This document shows, in pieces, positions 9,356 through 20,579 of a stretch of DNA of 64,000 bases (position 1 is the stretch's first letter; each line of letters starts with the position of its first letter). Under the pieces are notes generated by a model that searched no databases, was not told the origin of the DNA, and saw nothing but the letters and a program-made list of their open reading frames with translations. The translations under genes were made by a program, and so were the position numbers. The DNA is from Methyloterricola oryzae (GTDB lineage Bacteria; Pseudomonadota; Gammaproteobacteria; Methylococcales; Methylococcaceae). The stretch spans positions 1 to 64,000 of the forward strand of contig NZ_JYNS01000009.1 of assembly GCF_000934725.1 (NCBI RefSeq). The letters run 5' to 3'.

Positions 9356-9544
9356 GCCTTAGACCGAAGGCTCTCGACGCGGCTGGTGCGTCGGCGCGCA
9401 TCATGTCTCAGTGAAGAAAATCCTGATGCAGGAGCAAAGCTGCCACTCCCGTAAGGCGTGGAACGTTGATCCGTGCCGAAGGAAAAAATTGCAGCGTGGC
9501 CCGGACTAATTACCATGCATATAGTGGGTTATTTGGGGGCTTCG

Positions 9545-10294
9545 ATGGGGACTCATTTACGCGAAGATTACGGTGCGCTGGCCTTTTTCAAGGCACAGAA
9601 GCACGCATTTGCCGATACGCTAAAGCGGGGAGCCGCGCGAGAGAGCCTGGTGGACGCCCTGTTGGGCCAGGCCTACGATAGTTTCGAGCGCAATGTGGAG
9701 ATCCAGGGGGATGGACTGCCGCCCCTGGCGTGCCACAAGGGCTGCGCCACCTGTTGCACGCTGCGCGTGACCGCCACGGCGCCCGAAGTACTGATGATCG
9801 GCCGTTATATCCGCTGGAGCGCGGGTGCACTGCGGGAGATGGAAATCGACTTGGTGGAGCGGATCTACTCCGCCGATGTAAAGACGCGGGGACTTGACGA
9901 AGGCGATCGCGTAAAGCTGCGGCTGCGCTGCCCCTATATACACAAGGGCAACTGCCTGATTTACCAAGTAAGGCCGTTGGCCTGCCGCGGACATGCTTCC
10001 TATGACGTCCGCACCTGTGTCGAGGCTGCAGGCGGTCGAATTGCCGAAGTGCCCTACTCCCTGCCGCACATGACCGTGCGCAGCCTGGTTCAGAATGCCA
10101 TGCAGGCAGCCTTGCGCGACGCGGGGCTGGCTTTTGGCCTGTACGAACTGAATCACGCCGTGGTTCTGGAATTGCAGGATGGGCAGGCCTGCGCCGGATG
10201 GCTGGCGGGGGCCGATATCTTCGCATCCGCCCGGGTGCACGAGGTCAGCGACGAGGAGATGGCCCGCACTTACGATTCCCTCAACGCGCTGTAG
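9545..10294 (+). CDS. YkgJ-family cysteine cluster protein
   Basis: 249 residues. The cysteine pattern CHKGCATCC and, later, CPYIHKGNCLIYQVRPLACRGH matches the YkgJ (UPF0153/CxxCxxCC) family of putative zinc or iron-sulfur binding proteins of unknown function. The ATG at 9545 has GGGGG at 9534-9538 and is preferred over the in-frame GTG at 9473, which would add 24 unconserved-looking residues. It is a single gene upstream of the mla operon. Confidence 0.8.
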   Translation: MGTHLREDYGALAFFKAQKHAFADTLKRGAARESLVDALLGQAYDSFERNVEIQGDGLPPLACHKGCATCCTLRVTATAPEVLMIGRYIRWSAGALREMEIDLVERIYSADVKTRGLDEGDRVKLRLRCPYIHKGNCLIYQVRPLACRGHASYDVRTCVEAAGGRIAEVPYSLPHMTVRSLVQNAMQAALRDAGLAFGLYELNHAVVLELQDGQACAGWLAGADIFASARVHEVSDEEMARTYDSLNAL

Positions 10295-10458
10295 AACAGC
10301 GTCCCGAGCGGCCTTCGGGGCGCTCGTCATTGTCCTCTGGATAGGTTGCGGACTGGCGTGCGCTCAGCCCGCACATCCCCGCATGGCAATCGAGTTGACT
10401 CCCATCATGGAAGTCATGGAGAATGCCATCTTTTTTATACCGAAAACCAATTCGCCTC

Positions 10459-11274
10459 ATGACGGATCTTTTTGCCGAAGAAGACATCCTGGTGTCCATT
10501 CGCGACCTGGTGTTCTTTCGCGGCGGCAGGAAGATTTTCGACGGAATCAACATGGACATTCCGCGCGGCAAGGTCACGGCGATCATGGGACCCAGTGGCA
10601 CCGGCAAGACCACCTTGCTGAAGCTGATCGGCGGCCAGTTGCGGCCCGCGCGCGGCACCGTCCATGTGGATGGCGAATGGGTACATGGTCTCAAGCTCGG
10701 CGAGCTTTACGAATTGCGCAAACGCATGGGCATGCTGTTCCAGAGCGGCGCCCTGCTGACCGATCTTAATGTGTTCGAGAATGTCGCATTCCCCTTGCGC
10801 GAGCATACCCGGCTGCCTGAATCGATCATCCGCACCGTGGTGCTGATGAAGCTGCACGCCGTGGGCCTGCGCGGCGCGCGGGACCTGATGCCGAGCCAGC
10901 TCTCCGGCGGCATGGCGCGGCGGGTGGCGCTGGCCCGCGCCATCGCGCTGGATCCCATGATGATCATGTACGATGAACCCTTTACGGGACAGGACCCTAT
11001 CTCCATGGGCGTGCTGGTCAAGCTCATTCGCACCTTGAACCTGGAACTGGGGCTGACCAGCATTGTCGTGTCCCATGACGTAAAGGAAACGGCCTCCATC
11101 GCCGATTACATCTACCTGATTTCCGATGGCAAAGTGGTCGGACAGGGGACCCCCGCCGAAATCGAGGCGTCCGGTTCACCCTGGGTCGATCAGTTCATGC
11201 ATGGTTTGGCGGACGGCCCTGTGTCGTTTCATTATCCTGCACCCGATTACGCGGCGGATTTGCTGCGTCCTTGA
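10459..11274 (+). CDS. mlaF: Mla lipid transporter ATPase
   Basis: 271 residues. ABC ATPase with Walker A GPSGTGKT (44-51), signature LSGGMARRVALARA and Walker B MIMYDEPF. In the Mla system this ATPase drives MlaE to move phospholipids between the inner and outer membranes to keep lipid asymmetry. An upstream in-frame ATG (10423) would add 12 residues; 10459 fits the usual MlaF start just before the first beta strand. First gene of mlaF-mlaE-mlaD-mlaB, leading on to murA as in many gammaproteobacteria. Confidence 0.93.
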   Translation: MTDLFAEEDILVSIRDLVFFRGGRKIFDGINMDIPRGKVTAIMGPSGTGKTTLLKLIGGQLRPARGTVHVDGEWVHGLKLGELYELRKRMGMLFQSGALLTDLNVFENVAFPLREHTRLPESIIRTVVLMKLHAVGLRGARDLMPSQLSGGMARRVALARAIALDPMMIMYDEPFTGQDPISMGVLVKLIRTLNLELGLTSIVVSHDVKETASIADYIYLISDGKVVGQGTPAEIEASGSPWVDQFMHGLADGPVSFHYPAPDYAADLLRP

Positions 11275-11307
11275 AACCTGCCCCCATCGGTTGCTGATTC
11301 CGCATCT

Positions 11308-12090
11308 ATGTTTCTGACTCCACTGCAACATCTCGGGCGTGCCACTTTGGTGGCCCTGCGCAAGCTGGGGCGCGCGAACCTGTTTTTGCTGCACATTCTG
11401 TCCGGTTTGCCCGATGTGCTGAGGCGGCCCATGCTGCTGGTGGCGCAGGTCTACTCGGTCGGCGTGCTCAGCATCCTCATCGTAGGCATCTCCGGCCTGT
11501 TTGTCGGCATGGTGCTGGCGCTCCAAGGCTACTACGTGCTCTCCGATTTCGGGGCCGAACAGACCCTGGGCGTGATGGTGGCCGCCTCCCTGGTTCGCGA
11601 ACTAGGGCCTGTCGTTACGGCCCTGCTGTTTTCAGGGCGCGCCGGGTCCGCATTGACGGCGGAGATCGGCCTGATGAAGGCGACGGAGCAACTGTCCGGC
11701 ATGGAAATGATGGCGGTGGATCCGATCAAGCGCATCATCGCGCCGCGCTTGTTCGCTGGCGTGGTTTCCATGCCGCTGCTCGCGGCGATCTTCATCATGG
11801 TGGGCGTCATCGGCGGGTTCTTCGTCGGCGTCGGCCTGTTGGGGGTGGACGATGGCGCCTTCTGGTCGCAGATGCGCGCCAAGATCGATTTTTATGATGA
11901 TGTGATCAACGGCATCATCAAGAGTTTGGTGTTCGGGGTGGTGGTGACCTGGATTGCGGTGTTCGAGGGCTATAACGCCCTGCCCACCTCCGAGGGGGTG
12001 AGCCGTGCAACGACCCGGTCCGTGGTCAATTCGGCCTTTGCCGTGCTCGGTTGGGACTTCGTGCTCACCGCCCTGATGTTTGGAGACTAG
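11308..12090 (+). CDS. mlaE: Mla lipid transporter permease
   Basis: 260 residues, the usual MlaE length, with several hydrophobic helices and the conserved stretches [19 protein letters not shown] and [21 protein letters not shown]. It forms the inner-membrane channel partner of MlaF and the MlaD ring. It ends two bases before the mlaD ATG, indicating one transcript. Confidence 0.95.
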   Translation: MFLTPLQHLGRATLVALRKLGRANLFLLHILSGLPDVLRRPMLLVAQVYSVGVLSILIVGISGLFVGMVLALQGYYVLSDFGAEQTLGVMVAASLVRELGPVVTALLFSGRAGSALTAEIGLMKATEQLSGMEMMAVDPIKRIIAPRLFAGVVSMPLLAAIFIMVGVIGGFFVGVGLLGVDDGAFWSQMRAKIDFYDDVINGIIKSLVFGVVVTWIAVFEGYNALPTSEGVSRATTRSVVNSAFAVLGWDFVLTALMFGD

Positions 12091-12092
12091 CG

Positions 12093-12791
12093 ATGCAGCA
12101 AGCGAAAGTATTGGAAACCTGGGTGGGCGTGTTCGTGGCTTTGGGCATCGTGGCCCTTTTCTTCATGGCCATGCAGGTCAGCAACCTGGGCGAGATCAGA
12201 ACCGATGCCAAGAATTACCGGATCACCGCGCGTTTTTCCAATGCCGGTAGTCTGAAGGCGCGGGCGCCGGTCTCCATGGCCGGCGTGCGTCTGGGCAGGG
12301 TGGAATCCATCCGCTTCGACAAGGAAAGCTACGACGCGGTGGTCGAGATGCGCATCGACGCCCAGTATGACAGCCTGCCCGCCGACACCACCGCGAGCAT
12401 TCTGACCCAGGGCCTGTTGGGTGAGCAGTACGTGGGGTTGACCCCGGGCGCCGACAGCGAATACCTGAAGGACGGCGACGAATTGGAGCTGACCCAGTCG
12501 GCCCTGGTGCTGGAGGAGGTGATCAGCCGCTTCCTGTTCAACAAGGCCGAAGGCGACGGCAAGCCCAAGGGGGAGGGGGCTGACGCGGAGGATGCCAAGC
12601 CGGTCGACGTTCAACCGACAGCAGCCATTCCCTCTAGTACGCCCGCGCCGCATGCCAAGCCACCAGCGAAGCCGGCTGAGGGCGGTGGCCGGGCTAACGT
12701 GCATCCCAAGGCGGAGGCCAAGGCGGGCGGTCCTGGGAAGAGCGACGCCAAGGCGGGTACGCCGGCGCGAAAAAATGCTGTCAAGCCGTAA
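12093..12791 (+). CDS. mlaD: Mla MCE-domain substrate-binding protein with long Pro/Ala/Lys tail
   Basis: 232 residues. One N-terminal transmembrane helix (about 12-28) is followed by an MCE domain (about 38-118; RFSNAGSLKARAPVSMAGVR and LGEQYVGLTPG) and helices. MlaD hexamers form a periplasmic ring on MlaE. The last 75 or so residues are a low-complexity tail rich in Ala, Pro, Lys and Gly, making it longer than the E. coli protein (183 residues). ATG 12093 is chosen because it immediately precedes the hydrophobic helix. Confidence 0.93.
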   Translation: MQQAKVLETWVGVFVALGIVALFFMAMQVSNLGEIRTDAKNYRITARFSNAGSLKARAPVSMAGVRLGRVESIRFDKESYDAVVEMRIDAQYDSLPADTTASILTQGLLGEQYVGLTPGADSEYLKDGDELELTQSALVLEEVISRFLFNKAEGDGKPKGEGADAEDAKPVDVQPTAAIPSSTPAPHAKPPAKPAEGGGRANVHPKAEAKAGGPGKSDAKAGTPARKNAVKP

Positions 12792-12824
12792 CCCGGGGGC
12801 GCGTGCTGTGTTTCAGTGGTGCGC

Positions 12825-13136
12825 ATGAACAGTCGTCCCGAACTGTTCTCCCTGCAGGAAATGCAGCCCGGCCGCTTTCTGCTCAAGGGGGAATTGACCT
12901 TCAGGTCGGCGCAAGTCGCGCTGCGTCAGGTGGACGAGGCCTTCGACGCTCACCCCCGCGTTATCTTCGATCTGGGCGGCATCAGCCGGGCCGACAGTGC
13001 CGGCGTCGGCATCATGCTGGCCTGGCTGGCGCGGGTGCGTCAAACTGGCGCGCGCCTTAAGTTTGTGAACATGCCGGAGCAGCTCATGGCCATCGCCCAC
13101 GTGGCGGGCGTAGACGGCCTGCTGCACAGTGACTGA
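12825..13136 (+). CDS. mlaB: STAS-domain Mla subunit
   Basis: 103 residues forming a single STAS domain (LKGELTFRSAQ, VIFDLGGISRADSAGVGIMLAWL). MlaB binds MlaF and stabilises the transporter. ATG 12825 is used; two GTG codons directly upstream are weaker alternatives. Position between mlaD and murA is typical, but mlaC, which normally sits between mlaD and mlaB, is absent: only about 33 bases separate them. Confidence 0.88.
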   Translation: MNSRPELFSLQEMQPGRFLLKGELTFRSAQVALRQVDEAFDAHPRVIFDLGGISRADSAGVGIMLAWLARVRQTGARLKFVNMPEQLMAIAHVAGVDGLLHSD

Positions 13137-13164
13137 TCAACCGCACTTTGCGTGTGCAATGTAG

Positions 13165-14451
<1,287 letters not shown>

Positions 14452-14461
14452 GGCCCGCCAT

Positions 14462-15103
14462 ATGCTGACCATTGCCATTTCCAAGGGCCGCATCTACGAC
14501 GATACCGTGCCCTTGCTGCGGGCCGCAGGCATCGAGCCCACCCTGGACCCTGACAAGAGCCGCAAGCTGATCCTGCCGACACAGCGGGAGGATGTGCGGC
14601 TGCTGGTGATCCGCGCCACCGATGTGCCGACCTATGTGGAATACGGCGCCGCCGACCTGGGGATCGCCGGCAAGGACGTGCTGGTGGAATACGGTGCTGA
14701 GGGACTGTACGAGCCCTTGGACCTGGGGATCGCGCGCTGCCGCATGATGACCGCCGCGCGCGTAGGGTATCATCCACAGGGCAAGCGCCTGCGCGTGGCC
14801 ACCAAGTATGTGCACACCACCCAGCGCTATTTCGCCAAGCGAGGCGAACAAGTCGAGATCATCAAGCTTTACGGCTCGATGGAACTGGCGCCGCTGGTGG
14901 GCCTGGCCGATCTGATCGTGGACCTGGTGGATACCGGTAACACCTTGAAGGCCAATGGCCTGGAACCCAGGGACCTGATCATGGACATCTCCAGCCGCCT
15001 GGTGGTGAACAAGGCGGCCATGAAAACCAAGCACCGGCATGTGCGGGGGCTGGTGGAAGAATTGACTCGCATCGTTTCCAATCAACGTAGTGTGGCGGCG
15101 TAA
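14462..15103 (+). CDS. hisG: ATP phosphoribosyltransferase, short form
   Basis: 213 residues, lacking the C-terminal regulatory domain of the long form, so it should need a HisZ partner encoded elsewhere. It catalyses the first step of histidine synthesis from ATP and PRPP. The motifs [10 protein letters not shown] and [14 protein letters not shown] are clear. Its stop overlaps the hisD start by one base (TAATG), so the two are translationally coupled. Confidence 0.96.
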   Translation: MLTIAISKGRIYDDTVPLLRAAGIEPTLDPDKSRKLILPTQREDVRLLVIRATDVPTYVEYGAADLGIAGKDVLVEYGAEGLYEPLDLGIARCRMMTAARVGYHPQGKRLRVATKYVHTTQRYFAKRGEQVEIIKLYGSMELAPLVGLADLIVDLVDTGNTLKANGLEPRDLIMDISSRLVVNKAAMKTKHRHVRGLVEELTRIVSNQRSVAA

Positions 15104-16416
15104 TGACTGACAGCGAAAACCTCCTGACACGGCTGGATTATTCTGCGGCGGACTTCTGGCAGCGGCTGGACCATCTGTTGGCTTGGGATGAGAGCGAGGA
15201 TGCGGCCATCCATACCCGTGTCAGAGAGATCATTGCACGGGTGCGCAGCGAAGGCGACGCCGCCTTGCTGGACTACACGCGGCAGTTCGATCGTTTCGAG
15301 GCAAAGAACGCCGCTGAACTTGAACTTCCCAAGGAGGCACTGCGCGCAGCCTGGGAGGGCCTTCCGCGCGAGCAGGCCGACGCGCTGGAGAAGGCGGCGG
15401 AACGTATCCGCGCCTACGCCGAGCACCAGAAGATGAGTTCCTGGAGCTACACCGAGGCGGACGGCACCCTGCTCGGCCAGCAAGTGACGCCATTGGACCG
15501 TGCCGGCGTCTACGTGCCGGGGGGCAAGGCCGCTTACCCTTCGTCGGTGTTGATGAATGTGATTCCGGCCAAAGTCGCCGGGGTGCCGGAAATCGTTATG
15601 GTGGTTCCGACACCGGGCGGTGAGTTGAACGAATTGGTGCTGGCGGCTGCCTATCTGGCCGGCGTCGATCGCGCCTTCCGCATCGGTGGCGCGCAGGCGG
15701 TCGCCGCTCTGGCCTACGGTACGGAGTCGGTGCCGAAGGTCGATAAGGTCGTGGGTCCCGGCAATATCTATGTCGCCACCGCCAAGCAATTGGTATTCGG
15801 TCAGGTCGGCATCGACATGATCGCGGGTCCCTCGGAAATACTGGTGATCAGCGACGGCGTGACCGATCCCGACTGGATCGCCATGGACCTGTTCTCCCAG
15901 GCCGAGCACGACGAGGACGCCCAGGCGATCCTGGTCACCGACAATCCCGAGCACCTGACGGCGGTACATGCCAGCATCGCCCGGCTGCTCCCGGGGATGG
16001 AGCGGCGCGAGGTGATCGCCACCTCGTTGCGAAGGCGTGGCGCCCTCATCCAGGTCGCCAGTCTGGCCGACGCGGCAAAGGTCGCCAACCGCATCGCCCC
16101 GGAGCATCTGGAACTGTCCGTGGCCGAACCCAAGGCGCTCCTGAGCCAGATCCGCAACGCGGGTGCCGTCTTCATGGGCAGCTACACCGCCGAAGCCCTG
16201 GGTGATTATTGCGCAGGACCGAACCATGTGCTGCCCACTTCGGGCACGGCACGCTTTTCCTCGCCCCTCGGTGTGTATGACTTCCAGAAACGTTCCAGCC
16301 TGATATTCTGCTCGCGTGAGGGTGCGGATCAACTGGCGCGAACCTCTTCGATTCTGGCCCGCGGCGAGGGCCTCACAGCGCACGCCCGTTCCGCAGAGTA
16401 TCGAATCCGGGACTGA
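15103..16416 (+). CDS. hisD: Histidinol dehydrogenase
   Basis: 437 residues, normal length. It carries out the last two oxidations of histidine synthesis, NAD-linked and zinc-dependent. Motifs include [38 protein letters not shown] and the catalytic/zinc stretch [17 protein letters not shown]. hisC does not follow, so the histidine genes here are only a hisGD pair attached to murA. Confidence 0.97.
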   Translation: MTDSENLLTRLDYSAADFWQRLDHLLAWDESEDAAIHTRVREIIARVRSEGDAALLDYTRQFDRFEAKNAAELELPKEALRAAWEGLPREQADALEKAAERIRAYAEHQKMSSWSYTEADGTLLGQQVTPLDRAGVYVPGGKAAYPSSVLMNVIPAKVAGVPEIVMVVPTPGGELNELVLAAAYLAGVDRAFRIGGAQAVAALAYGTESVPKVDKVVGPGNIYVATAKQLVFGQVGIDMIAGPSEILVISDGVTDPDWIAMDLFSQAEHDEDAQAILVTDNPEHLTAVHASIARLLPGMERREVIATSLRRRGALIQVASLADAAKVANRIAPEHLELSVAEPKALLSQIRNAGAVFMGSYTAEALGDYCAGPNHVLPTSGTARFSSPLGVYDFQKRSSLIFCSREGADQLARTSSILARGEGLTAHARSAEYRIRD

Positions 16417-16555
16417 CGCCGTTTCGACACATCCTGCCAAACGGCCCGGCGCGCCTTCGGCAGGGCATCCCATTTCCCCTTGACACCCGGGCAATCCGAG
16501 CCGGCCGGCTTTGTGCTGAATTTGGGCAACCAGCTCTTTGCTTGGCGGCCGTGGA

Positions 16556-16585
16556 TTGTCTCGGTGCTTGGATTTCCCATACAAT
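16556..16585 (+). promoter_or_regulatory. Likely sigma-70 promoter of petABC
   Basis: TTGTCT (16556-16561) and TACAAT (16580-16585) are separated by 18 bases and lie about 68 bases before petA. A small GAAAC/GTTTC inverted repeat follows. Match is 4/6 and 5/6. Confidence 0.45.
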
Positions 16586-16652
16586 AAGAAACAAAACGTT
16601 TCCTTTGAATAAGAAGAACGAAGGCAGTTCAGGACTTCCGATGGAGCAGCTC

Positions 16653-17243
16653 ATGAGTGACAACGTGGATACCGGCCGGCGCTGGTTTCTGACCAAGGCC
16701 GCGGCGGTAGCCGGTGCCGTGGGCGCCGGCGCGGCCGTAACGCCCTTCATCGCTTCGATGCAACCCAGCGCCAAAGCGCAGGCGGCGGGTGCTCCGGTGG
16801 AAGTCGATATCGCGCAGATCGAGCCCGGTCAATTGATCCGGGTCATGTGGCGCGGGAAGCCTGTGTGGATCCTGCAGCGTACTCCCGAAACCCTCGCGAC
16901 GCTGAAAACCCTGGACGACAAGCTGCGCGATCCGAATTCGAAGGAATCGGAACAGCCCGCGTTGGCTGCCAACGAGTGGCGCGCCATCAAGCCGGAGGTC
17001 TTCGTGGCGGTTGGGATCTGCACCCATCTCGGGTGTTCGCCCACGTACCGGCCGGATGTGGCGCCTGCCGATCTGGGGCCGGACTGGAAAGGCGGGTTTT
17101 TCTGTCCCTGTCACGGCTCGCGCTTCGACCTGGCTGGTCGTGTCTACAAGGGCGTGCCGGCGCCGACCAATCTGGAGGTTCCGCCCCACTACTACCTCAG
17201 CGACACGCGCCTCCTGATTGGAGAAAACGGAGGTAACAGCTGA
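16653..17243 (+). CDS. petA: Ubiquinol-cytochrome c reductase Rieske iron-sulfur subunit
   Basis: 196 residues. A twin-arginine-type signal anchor (GRRWFLTKAAAVAGAVGAG) is followed by the Rieske domain with both cluster-binding boxes, CTHLGC and CPCHGSRFDLAGRV. The protein transfers electrons from quinol to cytochrome c1 in the bc1 complex. ATG 16653 has GGAG seven bases upstream; another ATG lies four codons earlier. The stop overlaps petB by one base. Confidence 0.96.
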   Translation: MSDNVDTGRRWFLTKAAAVAGAVGAGAAVTPFIASMQPSAKAQAAGAPVEVDIAQIEPGQLIRVMWRGKPVWILQRTPETLATLKTLDDKLRDPNSKESEQPALAANEWRAIKPEVFVAVGICTHLGCSPTYRPDVAPADLGPDWKGGFFCPCHGSRFDLAGRVYKGVPAPTNLEVPPHYYLSDTRLLIGENGGNS

Positions 17244-18625
17244 TGATCGCCGAGAAGTCCAAAAATCTGCTGGCTTGGGTCGACGAGCGCTTTCCGCTGA
17301 GTTCCTTCTGGAATGAACACCTGGCCAAGTACTACGCGCCGAAGAACTTCAATTTCCTTTATTTCTTCGGGTCGCTGGCACTGCTGATGCTGGTCAACCA
17401 GATCGTCACCGGCATCTTCCTGACCATGCACTTCAAGCCGGACGCCAACCTGGCGTTCGACTCCGTGGAGTACATCATGCGCGACGTCAGCTGGGGCTGG
17501 CTGATCCGCTACATGCATTCCACCGGGGCATCGGCGTTCTTCATCGTCATCTATTTGCACATGTTCCGCGCCCTCTTCTACGGTTCGTTCAAGAAACCGC
17601 GTGAACTGGTGTGGCTGTTCGGCATGGTGATCTTCCTCATGCTGATGGCCGAGGCCTTTTTCGGTTATCTGCTGCCTTGGGGGCAGATGTCCTACTGGGG
17701 CGCGCAGGTGATCATTTCCCTGTTCGGCGCCATCCCGGTGATCGGTGACGATCTCGCCCTCTGGGTGCGCGGCGACTATGTGGTGGCCGATGCGACCCTC
17801 AACCGCTTCTTCGCCTTCCATGTGGTTGCGATCCCCTTGGCGCTGCTGGCCTTGGTGGTATTCCATATCGCGGCCCTGCACACGGTGGGGTCCAACAACC
17901 CGGACGGCGTGGAAATCAAGAAGTACAAGGACGAAAACGGCATTCCGGTGGACGGAATTCCTTTCCATCCGTACTACACGGTCAAGGACCTGTTTGCTGC
18001 CGCTGTGTTCCTGACAATTTTCGCCCTGATCATCTTCTACATGCCCGAGGTGGGCGGGTACTTCCTGGAGCACCCCAACTTCGAGCCCGCCGATCCCATG
18101 AAGACCCCGGAGCATATCGCACCGGTCTGGTACTTCACGCCCTTCTATTCCATCCTGCGTGCGATTCCCGACAAACTGGGCGGGGTCCTTGCCATGGGCA
18201 GCTCCATCGTCGTGCTGTTCGCCCTGCCGTGGCTGGACCGTTGTGAGGTGAAATCCATCCGCTACCGCGGGGATGTGTACAAGTGGGCACTGGTCCTGTT
18301 CGTCATCTGTTTCATAGGGCTTGGCATCCTGGGTACCAAGCCGGTCTCGCCGGTGAGCACACTGCTGGCGCGGATCTTCTCCGTGGGCTACTTTGCCTTT
18401 TTCCTGGCCTTGCCCGTTTATTCCCGCCTGGAAAAGACCCGGCCCGTACCGGAGCGGCTCAACGAGCCGGTAATACCGCTGGAAAAGCGGACCGGCCGAC
18501 ACTGGGATCTGGTGCGCGCGCTGTTGGCCTGGGCGATGCAGACCAGCCTGGTCAAGAACCTGGCCGGATACCTCTGCGAACTGAACCAGAAGATCAAGAA
18601 TAAATGCTGCAAGACGCAATCATGA
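17243..18625 (+). CDS. petB: Cytochrome b of the bc1 complex
   Basis: 460 residues, slightly longer than the usual 400-430 because of a cytoplasmic tail after the last helix. Multiple transmembrane helices carry the b-heme histidines (MHSTGASAFFIVIYLHMFR and FAFHVVAIPLALLALVVFH), and the quinol-site region LPWGQMSYWGAQV and the PEW-like loop PEHIAPVWYFTPFYSILR are intact. It overlaps petC by four bases (ATGA). Confidence 0.96.
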   Translation: MIAEKSKNLLAWVDERFPLSSFWNEHLAKYYAPKNFNFLYFFGSLALLMLVNQIVTGIFLTMHFKPDANLAFDSVEYIMRDVSWGWLIRYMHSTGASAFFIVIYLHMFRALFYGSFKKPRELVWLFGMVIFLMLMAEAFFGYLLPWGQMSYWGAQVIISLFGAIPVIGDDLALWVRGDYVVADATLNRFFAFHVVAIPLALLALVVFHIAALHTVGSNNPDGVEIKKYKDENGIPVDGIPFHPYYTVKDLFAAAVFLTIFALIIFYMPEVGGYFLEHPNFEPADPMKTPEHIAPVWYFTPFYSILRAIPDKLGGVLAMGSSIVVLFALPWLDRCEVKSIRYRGDVYKWALVLFVICFIGLGILGTKPVSPVSTLLARIFSVGYFAFFLALPVYSRLEKTRPVPERLNEPVIPLEKRTGRHWDLVRALLAWAMQTSLVKNLAGYLCELNQKIKNKCCKTQS

Positions 18626-19347
18626 GAACTGTACTCGGAGTGTTGCTGCTCGCCCTAGCCGTATCAGGCCAGGCTCTCGGGAGTTCCGGCATGTCGCTGG
18701 AGGATGCGGATGCGGATGTCTTCGACAAGGCCTCCGTTCGGCGTGGTGCGGCTCTGTATTCAAACTACTGTGCAGGTTGCCATTCGATCAAGCATTTGCG
18801 CTACTCCCGTTTTGCCGCCGACTTGAACTTGAAGGAGTCGGACCTGCGCAGGGATGTCATGCTCGGTGGGGCTTCCATCCATGACAGCATGCTCAGCGGC
18901 ATGGCCAAGAGCGATGGCACCAAGTGGTTCGGGGTGGACCCGCCGGATTTGTCGCTGGTTTCCAGGGCACGCGGAGCAGACTGGCTGTTCAGTTACCTGA
19001 AGGGCTTTTATGTTGATCCTAGCAAGCCGACCGGCGTGAACAACGCGGTATTCCCCGACGTGGGCATGCCCAACGTACTGTGGGAACTGCAGGGTTTGCA
19101 GAAGCCAGTATTCAAGGAATCCGGGGGAGTCAAGGTGATCGATCGTCTCCAGTTGGTGGAAAAGGGCAGGATGACCACGGATGAGTTCGACCAGGCCATG
19201 AACGATCTGGTGAACTTCCTGGTCTATGCCGGCGAGCCGGCCTTGTATCAGCGCATCCCCCTGGGCAAATATGTGATCCTTGCGTTGCTCCTGCTGTCGG
19301 TGCTGCTCTACCAGTTGAAGAAGGAATACTGGAAAGATGTGCACTGA
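18622..19347 (+). CDS. petC: Cytochrome c1
   Basis: 241 residues. An N-terminal signal peptide (MRTVLGVLLLALAVSGQALG), the heme c site CAGCH in SNYCAGCHSIKHLRYSR, the candidate axial methionine in FPDVGMPNVLW, and a C-terminal membrane anchor (about 215-233) mark a bc1 cytochrome c1. ATG 18622 is preferred because it begins the signal peptide and overlaps the petB stop; an ATG at 18604 is in frame but unlikely. Confidence 0.95.
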   Translation: MRTVLGVLLLALAVSGQALGSSGMSLEDADADVFDKASVRRGAALYSNYCAGCHSIKHLRYSRFAADLNLKESDLRRDVMLGGASIHDSMLSGMAKSDGTKWFGVDPPDLSLVSRARGADWLFSYLKGFYVDPSKPTGVNNAVFPDVGMPNVLWELQGLQKPVFKESGGVKVIDRLQLVEKGRMTTDEFDQAMNDLVNFLVYAGEPALYQRIPLGKYVILALLLLSVLLYQLKKEYWKDVH

Positions 19348-19495
19348 TTTTTCGTGATAAAATGGCGGGCCTTTTCTTCGACTGACGGCGCGGTGGCACC
19401 TTGCGGTTCCCTCCGTTTCCTGGCGGCCACCTGGATCTATCCAGACGCCTGATGCTGCAGTCGGCCCATCGGTCGTTATTCGTGAGGATCTAAGC

Positions 19496-20143
19496 GTGGC
19501 AACTGCGGCTAGTCGCAAATCGGTGATGACGTTGTTCTGTTCCCCAACGTGTGCCTACAGTCATCGCGCCCGGTTCGTGCTGCACGAAAAGGGGATCGCG
19601 GCGGACGTGGAGTATGTTGACCCGCAGCAGCCTCCGGAAGACCTGCTTGAGCTGAATCCCTACGGCAGCACCCCGACCATGGTAGACCGTGACTTGGTGC
19701 TCTACGATTCGCGCATCATCATGGAGTATCTGGACGAGCGCTTTCCACACCCGCCCTTGCATCCCATGGATCCGGTGTCGCGGGCGCGGGCGCGCATGCT
19801 GGTGCACCGCATCGAGCAAGATTGGTACAGCCTGCTGGACGAGATCGAGAAGTCCGCCGACAAGAAGGCGACCAGGCCGAAGAAGATGCTGCGCGAGAGC
19901 CTGATCGCGGCGACACCGGTGTTTGCCGCCAAACCATTTTTCTTGAGCGAGGAATTCTCGCTGGTGGACTGCACCCTGGGGCCCCTGCTCTGGAGGCTGC
20001 CTTCCCTGGGCATCGATCTGCCGAAACAGGCCGAGGTCATCAAGAACTACGCTGTGCGCTTGTTCGAGCGAGACGGCTTCCAGGCCAGCCTGAGCGACCA
20101 GGAGCGGGAGTTCGGGGTAGGCGCAGAGCTGCTTACGGCCTGA
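19496..20143 (+). CDS. sspA: Stringent starvation protein A
   Basis: 215 residues with a glutathione-S-transferase-like fold (N-terminal thioredoxin-like part with MTLFCSPTCAYSHRARFVLHEK and YGSTPTMVDRDLVLYDSRIIMEYL). SspA binds RNA polymerase and affects stationary-phase and stress transcription. GTG start at 19496 is supported by GAGGA about seven bases upstream. It follows petABC and overlaps sspB by one base, a common gammaproteobacterial order. Confidence 0.93.
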   Translation: MATAASRKSVMTLFCSPTCAYSHRARFVLHEKGIAADVEYVDPQQPPEDLLELNPYGSTPTMVDRDLVLYDSRIIMEYLDERFPHPPLHPMDPVSRARARMLVHRIEQDWYSLLDEIEKSADKKATRPKKMLRESLIAATPVFAAKPFFLSEEFSLVDCTLGPLLWRLPSLGIDLPKQAEVIKNYAVRLFERDGFQASLSDQEREFGVGAELLTA

Positions 20144-20544
20144 TGAAGCCTTTGAAGCCCTATTTGATCCGCGCCGTCTATGAGTGGATCGTGGACAACG
20201 ACTGTACCCCCTATTTGCTGGTGAATGCCGATGCGGAGGGTGTGGTGGCGCCGAGGCAGTACGTGGAGGAGGGCCGCATCGTATTGAACCTTAGGCCGCA
20301 GGCGGTTCACGGTCTTTCCATGGGTGATCAGGAAATCGCCTTCAGTGCGCGTTTCGGTGGCCAACCCACGCAGGTGTCTGTTCCGACCCCCGCGGTTCTG
20401 GCGATTTATGCGCGGGAGAATGGCCGTGGCATGGTGTTCGATTCGACCGAGGGGGACGATGACACGCCGCCTCCCGCAGAGACGCCATCCCCGGTCGAGG
20501 GCAAGCCCAAGCGGGCGCGGCCAACCCTGAAAGTGGTCAAATAG
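20143..20544 (+). CDS. sspB: ClpXP protease specificity-enhancing factor
   Basis: 133 residues starting at the ATG that overlaps the sspA stop (TGATG). Motifs KPYLIRAVYEWIVDNDCTPY and IVLNLRPQAVHGL are those of SspB, the adaptor that delivers ssrA-tagged proteins to ClpX. The C-terminal end is a charged linker with the short basic/hydrophobic tail RPTLKVVK, which fits the ClpX-binding tail of SspB. clpP and clpX are also in this window. Confidence 0.93.
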   Translation: MKPLKPYLIRAVYEWIVDNDCTPYLLVNADAEGVVAPRQYVEEGRIVLNLRPQAVHGLSMGDQEIAFSARFGGQPTQVSVPTPAVLAIYARENGRGMVFDSTEGDDDTPPPAETPSPVEGKPKRARPTLKVVK

Positions 20545-20579
20545 CCGCGGGCGTTCTCGTCGTTCCGCAGCCTATCGGC

